A DNA stretch of 64,000 nucleotides from Trichomonas vaginalis G3. Taxonomy: Eukaryota > Parabasalia > Trichomonadida > Trichomonadidae. Below are positions 18,892-29,109 of the stretch, one piece after another (position 1 is the first letter of the stretch; the number at the start of each line of letters is the position of its first letter). The stretch is from assembly GCF_026262505.1 (NCBI RefSeq), contig NC_067206.1, forward strand, positions 15,682,205 through 15,746,204, read 5' to 3'. A program made the position numbers and the translations under genes. The notes under the pieces were generated by a model. That model had not been told where the DNA came from and ran no database searches. It worked only from the letters and a program-made list of their open reading frames with translations.

Positions 18892-20888
18892 TCATTTAGT
18901 TGCCATTAAGATATGACGGCTATTTAACAAGTTTTTCTTGGATCTTAACCGCCTAACGTTCAAAACTAACCTTTGTGCTTTGATATTACGTTCACATGTT
19001 GCCTCCGAAGGAGATGAACATAACAAGCGTAATGCTATTTCCGCAAGGATGGATTTTTCTCCAATTCTATGCGAGATCTCTTCCCAAGCATAATTTTGTG
19101 CCTGTCCATCAGATCGTTCAATCATGTCTGAGATGTCTGATTCTTATTGATGAACGTATTATATAACGAGAGTACAAGCGTTTTTTGTCTTTCGTTCAAT
19201 CGGAATTGAACCAAAATGCGCTTGAGGTAATCATTAGCTGCTGTTAGATCATTTTCGGCAGTCTGATGATTATCCTCGCGTACATCTTGCAATGTAAGCC
19301 TAAGTTGATCATCAGATTCGACAATTCTACGAAATGTGCCTTCATCTGTTACATCAATTACAGCGTTGTGTTACCTTCCTCAAAAATAGAATCCATGTAA
19401 ATGTCCTGTAAATCTTCTGCCGGATCTTTATCAGGAATATGCTCACTTTGAAAGGAACTCAAGGGATCGGCCAAATCTTCTACTTCTTCGTTTTTAACAA
19501 ACTTTCTATGGAAGTAGAACCTTCCTCTCGGCGTGAGAGAGAATGCCAAACACCATAGCCCACCAAAGTCAGAGTCCAAGGTATAGCTATCCAATGAAGA
19601 TGCCAAGATGGATCCGAATGCATTATGCAAATTGGATGTCAAAAGATTGAGAGCTGATATGGCTTTACGAAGCCAAATGTAACAATTTGCCAACAATGCC
19701 TTATCCGATTCGAATACTAAGATTAGCTTTTTAAGAACAGCTAAACAATCTTTCAATTGTACGATTTTATCGTGATCTACATTTATATATTGCTTGATTT
19801 TGTTTTCGTACTTAAGAATAAAGACACATATATTATAGTCATATATCCATCTGGTGGATACATGCTGTGGACATTGTGCACCTATATCGTCAGCATGAAT
19901 GCGACAAAGTTCTGCAATTCTGTGCACATCCTTTACTAAACTTTGTAACTGGTTGTTCTTGCCAGCAATATATTGATAGCTGTTGTGGATTCTGTGACAC
20001 AAACAGGGAATAAGCAATATCTTGTAGTATTTTGGATCTCTGTCATGATAGAATGAATCATTCCAAGTATCTTTGAAGCATTTTAACTGTGCTGGTCCTC
20101 CGTCAACTACCACACTACCTATCTTGACTTTCCTAATGTCAATTCTGTTAAATCCTGCTGTTATTGCGGATTTATAATCCTGACTTGTCTGGCCATCCTT
20201 CATATCTATCGCCTCTACTGGGTATGGCTTCATTTGCTCCAACGGATTTGTTAAGACAAAATCAAGATTGTGGTAATGAGGGTGGGGGGCTTCATCGATG
20301 GCGACACAAGTGTATGCTTTTTTTGGCGAATTCGAGAACTTTAGCAAGGTGTATGCTGTTAGCAATAGCAATCATTCTATTTCGGATCTCATCACGTGTA
20401 ATAGGCTTATATAATTTGTCAGCAAGTTTTTCCGGATTGATATTAGCTGACTGAAGTTGTTTGTATTTGTTCATCATTTGATATATTGTGAACATAATGA
20501 AAATCTTTGCAACATGCGTGAATTCTGGGGATGCAAATGTGTCTAAGGCAAGGTTGAACTTACCGGTAAAAATGGTCATTTCATCGTATACATTCGATAA
20601 ATCCAACATTGGATCATTTGGCTGTTTACCTTTATTGTAGTAGTCAAGTAATGTTTGCTGCGATAATGCTTCTCCGGCCTGGCATGTGTGAACATGAGTC
20701 TTAAGCCAGTTTTTATAATGATCCTCCCTTTGTTCTTGCATTGAACACCGGCAAACTACACCATCAGATCGTGTCACAAGTTCATTGCATTTAACATACC
20801 ACTTGGGACTACCTTCATGTTTATATCGCATGTAAACATGTTGTTTCGTTTCAAGATCGGGATATGTTGTGAACCCGACTTCTTTCAT
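18892..20888 (-). pseudogene. hAT transposase, frame-shifted
   Basis: Three minus-strand open segments together cover a nearly complete hAT transposase but lie in different frames. 20292-20888 holds the N-terminal DNA-binding part with CRCSMQEQREDHYKNWL and HVHTCQAGE (zinc-finger-like cysteines and histidines). 19358-20371 has AIDEAPHPHYHNLDFVLTNP, the second aspartate in VVVDGGPAQLKCF, the PCLCHRIHNS CxxH motif and HVSTRWIYDYN. 18892-19125 holds the dimerisation region LCSSPSEATCERNIKAQRLV. Frames change in the 20,292-20,371 overlap and again between 19,357 and 19,126, so the gene is broken at least twice. The sequence is otherwise well preserved. Confidence 0.85.
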
Positions 20889-21411
20889 TAATGAAGTGAT
20901 TTCTTAAGTTGAATAAAAACAAATTTGATTGAAATTCATACAAAATTTCTTTTTATCATTATTGTTTAAGATGCTTTTTTATGTTGAATTGTTAATTTTT
21001 TTATTTCCACCTGGGATATTTTGAATTGGGCTAGCCCAATCCCACCTCTCAATTTTCTCTCAATTGGGCAATGGGGATCCCATATAAAATGTATTGTAAC
21101 AAAATTTTACATGCATAATATAGTACAATTAAACAACATTCTAAAAATATTAAATTCACATCATTTACTTGAAGATTTTATATTTTCAACAAAAATTAAT
21201 ACAATAATTACATTAAATTGAGGAGATTTATAATATTTATTATAAATTAAAATATTATTACTCATTAATTTGTTGAAATATTGCATTTTAGTAGTAAAAA
21301 TTAAAATTTAAGTTTACATGGAGAAAAAAATTTTAAATTCCAAAAAAAATTCAATTGGGATAACGATAGGGACAAAAATTTAGAATCCCCATATGCTTGG
21401 GATAAAATCAC

Positions 21412-22898
21412 ATGACTAAACAGATTATAACGGATTATCATGGATATTTAACACAGGATGAAGAAGTGAATACGGAAGATGTTAATGAAAGAAGATATAA
21501 ATTCATTCGTGCTGAAGGTTATGACATAAGATGTGTTATAAATTATGATACAACAGGTAAAGCACCAGAAGCATTTGATTATAACGATGAAATTTTGCTT
21601 CATACTTCTTTGTTAACGATGTATTAGTTGAACCAAGATTTACTTTGATGGTTAAGTCAAAAATAACTGTTGAAGATGCGATTAAAAATAAAGCTGATGT
21701 AAATCATATGCATCCTGAGTTAAATCAAGAAATAGTAAACTTAAGGCGTGATTTAATAACAGAACATAACGACATAAATTCACTTCAAACTTCTTTAGAC
21801 AGTAAAGCAGACATGAACCATACACATAACTCCTTCACAACTGTTAGAGCAGACGACATAATACTGAACTTTGACCTTGGTTCAAGTGCACCTTTAGAAA
21901 ATCCAAGCACTAGCGTAAAAGACACGCTTAACAGTTTAGATAGTAAATGTACGAATATCGAAGGTCATGTCAAAAACTTTGAAACATATGAACTACCAGC
22001 CCTTTTAGATAAAAAAGCAGATAAAGAACATACACATGAATTCTTCACAACTATTAGAGCTGATGAGATAATATTGAATTGGGCTATTGCTTCATCAAGC
22101 ATGCGTGATGAAGATATGTGCACTAACCTAAGAGATATGGTTGTTGATTTAGCCAATAAAACCGACAAAATATATGTAGATGAAGAATTAAATCGTTATG
22201 ATACAAAAGCATTGAGTTATACAGAAGAAGCAAAGGAATGGGTAGATGAAAATTATGTGAAGAAGTCAGAAGTAAATGATGCAGTTAATGGTAAAATAAA
22301 TGAAAGATTTTCGAACATAGATTCATTAATAGTTAATGACATTCAATTACACCATCAGTTACCGGGTCAAAAGAATGCGGAATATAATAATCTCACTAAC
22401 ATTCTCGATGGTTTCGATGAATTTAGAACTAATGCAACAAATGCTATTGCAAGTATGAAGAATTAAATATTACAAACTATATATCCTGTTGGTTCTTTAT
22501 ATACATCAATGAATTCAACAAATCCGGCAAGTGTTTTAGGTTTTGGTACATGGCAGCAGATTGTAGATAAATTCTTATACTGTGCTAATTCATCAAATCA
22601 AACGGGTGGTTCAAAGAAAATTACTGAAGCGAATCTTCCACCACATAAGCATACAGGAACTACAAGTGATTCTGGAGACCATCAACATACTATTGATCGT
22701 AGTTTCTTAAATCAATGACAAAAAGATTATAACAGCGATAATGTTTATTCTCCAACAGAATATACATCAAAAGTAGTTAATCACAAAACAACATGGAATG
22801 GTAATCATTCACACACTTTCACAACAAATACAATTGGTTCGGGTGCAGATTATATGCCTCCTTATATGACAGTTTATGCATGGGTTAGAACAGCATGA
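21412..22898 (+). pseudogene. Phage-type fibre protein, distal stalk and collar-type tip
   Basis: This lies beyond the hAT insertion. Repeated stalk motifs KADVNHMHPEL, KADMNHTHNSF and KADKEHTHEFF alternate with predicted coiled-coil stretches. Near 22,510 comes NSTNPASVLGFGTWQQIVDK, then ITEANLPPHKHTG and SGDHQHT, and near the end YMPPYMTVYAWVRTA. That order (NPxxxLGFGTW, LPxHxH, PPYxxVYxW) is the signature of phage tail-collar/receptor-binding tips such as T4 gp12-type short fibres. Family recognition is strong; the exact receptor is unknown. The region is not whole. It ends 26 bp before the integrase ATG. Confidence 0.8.
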
Positions 22899-22924
22899 AA
22901 TTTACTAAATTTATTTTTACATAA

Positions 22925-24001
22925 ATGAGCTTAAAAGAAGTTTTCGAATCATCACCGTGGAGGTCATTTAAAAAATTCTATGAAGCTGCAAAGAATGCGG
23001 GATTTAATGATAGAACAGAAATTAAGAGATTTTATGATGAAAATATAGTTCATCAGGTTAAAGTTAATCCATACGACTACTACCTCCCAATTTATTCTAA
23101 AACCCATGATGCATATCAATTTGATACACTCGTTCAGAGTAAGAAAGGAAGAAAGCCACCATTTTTGATTTTCATTAATGTTAATACTCGAAAAGCTTTT
23201 GCGTATATAATGAAAAATAAAGGAACAAAAGAAGTTTTAAGAGTTTTGCAGACGTTCGTGGCAGAACATCATCCCACTTCATTAACTTCAAATCAGGATT
23301 CAGCATACCTCAGTAATGAAATTACAGAATTTTTGATTAAACATAACGTTACTCATTACACGACTGAAGACCATAACCATAATATTTTAGGTATCATTAA
23401 TCGTTTCATTCGAACGCTCAGAGATTTAAATAAAGAAAGAGATTTTACGGAGGAATCAATGAATAAAGTCATTAATGCTTATAATAAATCAACTCATAAC
23501 AGCACAGGATTTAAACCAAACGAAATGACTTCAAAAGAGGAGGATGAATACATAAAACAAAAAAGAATGTTAACGGAGGAAAGAAGAAGTTCATCATTAC
23601 TGCCAGGAACTAAAGTTAGAATCATTCTTGAACATAAACCAAATGAAAAGGTAAGAAATCAGTTAAGTGATGATTATTATATCGTTGATTCCTCACAGGG
23701 TAATAGTTATTTAATTAAAGCAGCTGACCATTCAGTAGCGTTTTATCCACGATTTCGATTAGTTGAAAGCGAAAATGGAAGATTAGCTAAGACGGTTGAT
23801 GAAGCGAAAAGAGGTATAGTTAATAAAATTGTGAGTTATGATGAAGACAAAGATGAATACACTGTCATTTATGAAGGAGGCGTGGATGATAAAATTCCTT
23901 CTAGAAATTTGAGAGAATCGAACCCCACACATTTATCGGAACTCGAAAAGGATTACTGGAAGGATAAAAATAAGCCAAAATTAATCAAAAAATTTTTATG
24001 A
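22925..24001 (+). CDS. Polinton integrase (rve family, chromodomain-like C-terminus)
   Basis: The enzyme joins the element's ends into host DNA. The open frame is 358 residues. It has an N-terminal helical region, then the RNase H-like core with DAYQFDTLVQ (about residue 66), LTSNQDSAYLS (about residue 121) and NILGIINRFIRTLRD, then AYNKSTHNSTGFKPNEM as in Polinton and LTR integrases. The C-terminal VNKIVSYDEDKDEYTVIY with PSRNLRE looks like a chromodomain/SH3 fold that could steer target choice. The start at 22925 follows TTTTTACATAA. It is one of the few genes of this element with an open frame of near-normal length. Confidence 0.9.
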   Translation: MSLKEVFESSPWRSFKKFYEAAKNAGFNDRTEIKRFYDENIVHQVKVNPYDYYLPIYSKTHDAYQFDTLVQSKKGRKPPFLIFINVNTRKAFAYIMKNKGTKEVLRVLQTFVAEHHPTSLTSNQDSAYLSNEITEFLIKHNVTHYTTEDHNHNILGIINRFIRTLRDLNKERDFTEESMNKVINAYNKSTHNSTGFKPNEMTSKEEDEYIKQKRMLTEERRSSSLLPGTKVRIILEHKPNEKVRNQLSDDYYIVDSSQGNSYLIKAADHSVAFYPRFRLVESENGRLAKTVDEAKRGIVNKIVSYDEDKDEYTVIYEGGVDDKIPSRNLRESNPTHLSELEKDYWKDKNKPKLIKKFL

Positions 24002-24257
24002 ACTAAATATATTTTATGTCTGAAGTTAATGAGATAATAATGTAGCGGATGAAATACAGAAATATATTTTATTGTAAATGTTTCGTGAATTTTATATATT
24101 AATGTTTTCAGTGTCACCACGTCACCATGTCACCAGGTTAATTAACTTCTTTAAAAAATGATGACAACATGACATTTAGACAACAAGCCCGGAAATTTGA
24201 TGCAGCTAAAAATAAAGTTAGTTTTACAATTATTTTTATTTTTTTATTCCTATATAA

Positions 24258-25241
24258 ATGACAGCAACAAACAACAACAGCAACTTTATCGTTTCCGATG
24301 AAAAGTTTATTAATTCATTAGCTGAGGAATTAGTTATGGCAGAAACTAAAACTCTCAACGAAAGAATTGGTGAAAACAAGATTGATTTACATAACTACCT
24401 CAAACACGATGGAGGAAGAGGAAGGAAAACTGGTGTGGCTTTATTAGTAAATAAAATTCCAAATTTAACGATTATAGATGTTGATATCAATAAATCGTAC
24501 AATGATGAACTTAAAGAAACAGTTAGAAAAGATATTTTATCAAAACTTTCGGATAAATATGTTATCGTTAAAACCGCTTCAGGAGGTCTTCACATTTATT
24601 GCAACACTAATTTCTTCTATTCAGTTTCGAACAGAATGATAAAATGTTATTCCTGCAATGATTATGATATTGATATAATGACTTCTATGGATGATTCAAA
24701 GCGTTCATTAGTGGTTATGGCTAATTCAAGAGTTCGCAAGAATGCAACAGAACCAATAAAAACATACTCATTCATTCGTGGAAGTTATGATTCAACATTA
24801 ACTAGAACAGTGAATGATATATTAAATGATTTGAATATTAAGGTAAGAGTTGAACAGAAGAACGAAGAAATAAAGACTATCATGAATGAAAACAAAGATG
24901 TAAACATTGACGATAAACTAGCTCAAAGCATAGTTGATGGCATCAGTGATTTTGAAGTACATAATGACGGTGGAAACATGAATTTAGAAAAAGAAATAAC
25001 ATTATTTACGCTGTTTCAAGCTATTAATTCGTTACCCGATCATTTAATTAATGAAGCATACGATAACGTTTATAACTTCTGCAGTTTAACAGAAAATGCA
25101 AAAAGTAATTTTGAAAAAGCACGTAGTAGATATGCACATTTAATGACTTCTACATTTGTTTTAGTGAAAATTCTAAAACTTTATCAAAAGGAATATTATG
25201 ATGAATACGTTTTACCTTTATTACGTAAGCCAAAAATAACA
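24258..25241 (+). pseudogene. Primase-helicase, N-terminal Prim-Pol domain
   Basis: A bifunctional primase-polymerase domain of the archaeo-eukaryotic type makes primers for replication. KTGVALLVNKIPNLTIIDVD (DxD metal-binding), then KTASGGLHIYCN (the SxH-type motif), then CNDYDIDIMTSMDD and SLVVMANS fit PF09250-type Prim-Pol. The remaining region (NINDKLAQ..., residues 210-320) is a helical linker. The ATG at 24258 follows TTTTTATTCCTATATAA. A MULE-type element at 25242-25889 separates this from the helicase part. Polintons usually rely on a protein-primed polymerase, so a second priming enzyme is unexpected. Confidence 0.8.
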
Positions 25242-25889
25242 GAGTGTGGGACAAATTTGTCAAGTGTCACTTTTTCAATAACCTTAAATTACGCTTTTCT
25301 AATTTTTTAAAAAATAACCTTAAATTATATTTGAAGAAATTATGTCTATGATATATGTTTTATGCTAGAATCTTGGAGTTTTCATGCACTACACAAGAGC
25401 TCCAAGGTTCCAAGAGTGAATGCTCAATAGCAATTATAGAGATGTACCTTTTCAAAATGACTTTTACTGATTAAATTTAATCAATAGAAGACATTTTGAA
25501 AAGGTACCTCTACAATTAGATATACAAGAGATTCAAAGCTTCATTTCAGATAGATTTGAAACTTTGAAACTCTTGGTAGATTTTGAGTGAATGCTGACAA
25601 TCATCTTTGAGAAGGTTTTCTTAAAGAAAACCTTCTCAAAGAGGTTTCTCAGGAGCCCTGAGGCTCCCTTTCGTAATGATTGGGAGCCTTGGGGCTCCTG
25701 AGACGAAGAATGGCTTCGCCGAATCTTTGATCAGCAGAGGCCAAATGAAAAGGCCTCTGCTGATGGATTCTCAGGAGCCCTGAGGCTCCCTTTCGTAATG
25801 ATTGGGAGCCTTGGGGCTCCTGCAGCAGAGTATCGCTCCGCTCCATTAATTTTTTTAAAAAGTGCCGTGTGGCAAATTTGTCCTGTTCC
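25242..25889. mobile_element. Short non-autonomous MULE-type element (copy 2)
   Basis: This is a 648-bp inverted copy of the element at 4621-6524, without the foldback insertion. The ends are GAGTGTGGGACAAATTTGTC and, on the other strand, GGAACAGGACAAATTTGCC. They are flanked by AAAAATAACA (25232-25241) and CAAAATAACA (25890-25899), a 10-bp duplication with one change. It is made of the same hairpins: GGAGCC stems, the CCTCTGCTGA stem, the AGGTTTTCTT stem and the GGTACC-ended stem. It provides the empty site that proves the foldback insertion in copy 1. Confidence 0.95.
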
Positions 25890-27228
25890 CAAAATAACAT
25901 TTGATAGAAAACTTGATGATTCATTCTTGATAACAGATATTAGACGCAAGGCTGAAAATCATCAGTATAAAAACAGTTCTGATGTAATTGAGGATTTATC
26001 ACGTGTAATCCGTTTTGTAGATTGTGGAAATAAATACTTCATTCAAAAGGACTATAATATTCATGATAAAATGAATCAAATATCATTCGTTCTTCAATCA
26101 GCCATGAAAGAGTCACTCAAAATGATTAAATTATTTAAAGAAGAAGGTAAAACCATAACAGCATGGGATGTACTACTAAATCAATTATCCTCATTAACCG
26201 TTAAGGGTGTTTGCTTTAAATCTGATTCCACAGATGTTTTCTCAACGTTTCAGGGTTATAAATACAACGTTCTCGAAAAAGTAGATTACTCAAAAATTGA
26301 GATGTTCATGAATTTCATTAAAGAAGCCATTTGTGATTATAACGATGAAGTGTATAAATACCTACTCGGATGGATTGCATCAATGATTCAACATCCTGGA
26401 ATCAAGAATGAGACTGCAATTATTTTGAAAGGACTTCAGGGAACAGGTAAAAACAGATTTACAGACATTATTTCTGAACTTCTCGCAGGTTATTCATGTA
26501 AAAACATTACTGAAATAAGTGAGCTAACGGGTAATTTCAATTCAGTTGTTGAAAATAAAATGTTTCTTGTACTTAATGAACTCAAGAATGTAGGTGAAGA
26601 CAGACTTGCAAACTTCAACGCTTTGAAATCAATTATTACGGATAATGAGATTAGAATTAATGAAAAGAATCAACCCAGAAGAACTGCTCAGAATGTTGCC
26701 AATTTCATTTTCGTAACTAACAACGTCTACCCTGTCAAAATTGAAGTTGGAGACAGAAGATATGTAGTTTTAAGGGTTAATGGTAAGTTCAAGAGTCAAT
26801 TTGATTACTTCAAGAATTTAATGAATTCATGCACAAAGGAATTTTATGATAACCTTTTAACATATTTTATCAATTACGACCTTTCATCATTTAATGTACG
26901 AATCATACCGATGACTGAAGCCAAACAAGATTTAATAGAATTATCAACAAATCCTTTAGATGAATGGATAAATACACATTATGATGAATTGTGTGCAGGT
27001 ATGACGTGTAAAAATGCTCTATTCTGCAAACCATCAGACATGAAAGACAAAAACTTTCAAATGAGCATTAAGGATAAATGTGAAAGGAAACAGAGAAGAA
27101 TAAATGGTAAACAGACGTGGTGTTATGTTTTGAAAGAAGAAATGAAAGGATTATATAAACAGGTTGAACCAAACGATAATGATGATTCATTTACTGACGA
27201 TGAAATACCTGTAAATGATGCAGTATAA
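25890..27228 (+). pseudogene. Primase-helicase, C-terminal D5-like SF3 helicase
   Basis: A D5-type superfamily-3 helicase unwinds DNA ahead of a replication fork. Motifs are KYLLGWIASMIQHPG, Walker A AIILKGLQGTGKNRFTD, Walker B MFLVLNELKN, an arginine-rich stretch (EKNQPRRTAQNVANF) and the sensor IFVTNNVYPV. Then comes GDRRYVVLRVN as in poxvirus D5 and virophage or plasmid DUF5906 proteins. The end is acidic (NDDSFTDDEIPVNDAV). Together with the Prim-Pol part at 24258-25241 it makes the Prim-Pol/SF3 arrangement common in NCLDVs, virophages and plasmids. The right inverted repeat of the cassette starts about 40 bp after the stop. Confidence 0.85.
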
Positions 27229-27365
27229 AGTATGATTGGAATTTATTTTTGCATTCAACCCATGCTGTTGTCTAAATGTCATGTTGTCACACTTTTTAAA
27301 AGAAGTTAATTAACCTGGTGACACATGGTGATGTGGTGACACTTTCAGTTCTTCAAAAATAAATT

Positions 27366-27864
27366 TTCTTATAAATCCTCAGAATCACTTTCCTCAGGGT
27401 CACTTTCCTCAACTATGGGCTCCGCGTTGCGGCTTTCCATACCTTCTTCATCAAATTCAATCGTTGCTTCCTCAATTACTGGTAGGATTTTATGGAGTGT
27501 ATCTTTATTCGTTATCATCTTCAGAGATGAAGGATAATATTTAACGACATTTTCTCCTTTCTTGAATTCTTTCTGCTGCGTTAAATCTAAAACAATGCTG
27601 AAAAATTCAACGTTGAGTTCTTCATAATCGTATAATGAGAATCTTTAATATTTACATATATTCCTTTCTGTTTAAGTAATACTGCTATTTCATGTGGTGT
27701 GTAACGTTTTCTGTCAATAATGATAGCGTATGGTTTAACAAACATGTATATAATTCTTTCACAGACTTTTTATTGAATATAACGTTCACGTTTTCGCGTT
27801 ATGAACTTCATTTTTGACAGCAGTAGCGAGAGCATTGTATGAATAGAACTTGTACTCAGACATT
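27366..27864 (-). pseudogene. Small acidic Polinton gene remnant
   Basis: A minus-strand coding trace starts MSEYKFYSYNALATAV, near 27862. It ends in an acidic tail (EEATIEFDEEGMESRNAEPI, EESDPEESDSEDL), near 27,370. The middle contains FFSIVLDLTQQKEFKKGENV. The region is not whole. It lies between the cassette's right inverted repeat and the polymerase region. No family recognised. Confidence 0.4.
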
Positions 27865-27959
27865 ATTTTATTAAAATTAAAAATATAAATTATTTTAAAA
27901 AATAACTTTAAAAAATAAATTTTTTTTTACGGAAAATATTTTTTTATTTTCCATAAAAG

Positions 27960-29100
27960 ATGTATAAAAAGCTATCTAGATTAGACCATGAAGAAATTAA
28001 GAAGTTATTGAAGAATGCTGACATTGAAGTTAGCAAAAGATATGCGACTAACAAATCATCATTAGCTAAATACCTCAATGATTACAGAGGTGAAATCACT
28101 TACGAGAAAATTAATGATTACATTAATAACAAAACATTTCCTTTAAATGATGTTCAGGTTAATTTATATCATAAACAAGCGTACCGAAGGAAGTTAGGCA
28201 GGAAATTCATGATATGATGAATGTTGATGTAGGAAGGACAAGGACAGCAGTACCGAAGGAAGTAAGAAAAGAAATGTATGATATAACTAATGTTGATGTA
28301 GGAAAGACGCGTAAGGCGGTACCGAAGGAAGTTAGGCAGGAAATGCATGATATAACTAATGTTAATGTAGGTGAAACGAGAAAGAAGAAAAGCGATGAAG
28401 AAAAGAAAAATATAGCTGTAAAATATGCAAAAGCAATTGCACAATTACGCAAAGCAAACGAAGTAATTAAATCTATAGATGATAAAGCTCTTGATGGTGA
28501 GAAATGGTTAAAGAAGGATGAAAATAATAAACGCAAAAATGTTAAAGCAGGAAATAGAATCATAGATTTTAACATTAAAGAACTCAATGAAGATAACAGA
28601 AATTACCTACATGAACGTTTCGGAAAAATGTTTATTAGGCTTCTGCAGAAGATAAAAGTGAATTCGCAGCAAAAATGGATGATTTGTTATAAACTCGATG
28701 GTAAATTTACTAATTCAACATTGAATATCGAGAACATCGGAGCTTTACTTCATCAGTTAAAGCAAGAAACTTTATAACAGAGATTGAAGCAAACGCAGCT
28801 GGAATAATTGAAAAACATTATGATTTCTTTATGACAAATATTAAGAACCTCGAAGAAATTAAAATGTATGATTTAACTGAATATGAAGGATTAACGATGA
28901 GTGATATTAAGAAAGGTAAGCCACAGAAGAGAGAAAAAGAGATGAAAGCAAATTAACAGCACGTCAGCAAAGATTATTAAACAGGCTTAAAGAAATAGGT
29001 GATAAACAGGATATAGATGATTTTTGGAATGAAATTCTTGATGAAAAGAGAACGAATAAAAAGAGAAGCGGTGAGTTTTGGAAATATATTTGCAGATTAC
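27960..29100 (+). pseudogene. Polinton polymerase-proximal region with 23-residue repeats
   Basis: Coding traces begin at MYKKLSRLDHEEIKKLLKNA after the AT-rich leader TTTTTTATTTTCCATAAA. They continue as a lysine/glutamate-rich, mostly helical protein. Between about 28,180 and 28,390 a 69-bp unit is repeated about three times, encoding NVDVGRTRTAVPKEVRKEMY and variants. Later parts include KKDENNKRKNVKAGNRIIDF and GKMFIRLLQKIKVN. The position just before the polymerase domains suggests a fused or neighbouring terminal-protein-like segment, but this is inference. The region is not whole. Confidence 0.5.
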
Positions 29101-29109
29101 CTATAAATC

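Larger units (their letters stand above)
18325..21405 (-). mobile_element. hAT transposon nested in the Polinton fibre gene
   Basis: About 3.1 kb with a minus-strand hAT transposase interrupts the fibre gene. The ends look like TTTTATAATCCCTGGGATGC on the left and, on the opposite strand, TGATTTTATCCCAAGCATAT on the right. They share only a short ATTTTAT..CCC core, so I cannot fix the exact boundaries or the 8-bp duplication expected of hAT elements. Near the left end are a GC-rich palindrome (18,397-18,500) and a tRNA-like segment (18,541-18,625). Confidence 0.7.
24111..27342. mobile_element. Primase-helicase cassette bounded by 75-bp inverted repeats
   Basis: The primase-helicase gene is bracketed by a near-perfect inverted repeat of about 75 bp: GTGTCACCACGTCACCATGT from 24111 onwards and its complement ending at 27342. 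Both arms contain GTTAATTAACTTCTTT and TGACATTTAGACAACA. Immediately outside lie TTTCA (24106-24110) and TTTCA (27343-27347). Inverted ends plus a 5-bp direct duplication are what a transposed unit leaves, so the replication gene may have entered as its own mobile unit. The alternative is a replication origin or shared control sequence copied in inverted form. Confidence 0.7.

Noticed and set aside
16671-22898. Bacterial or phage contamination, because of the tail-fibre motifs
   Set aside because: The region lies inside the Polinton's terminal repeats, shares its base composition and spacing, and is split by a eukaryotic hAT transposon.
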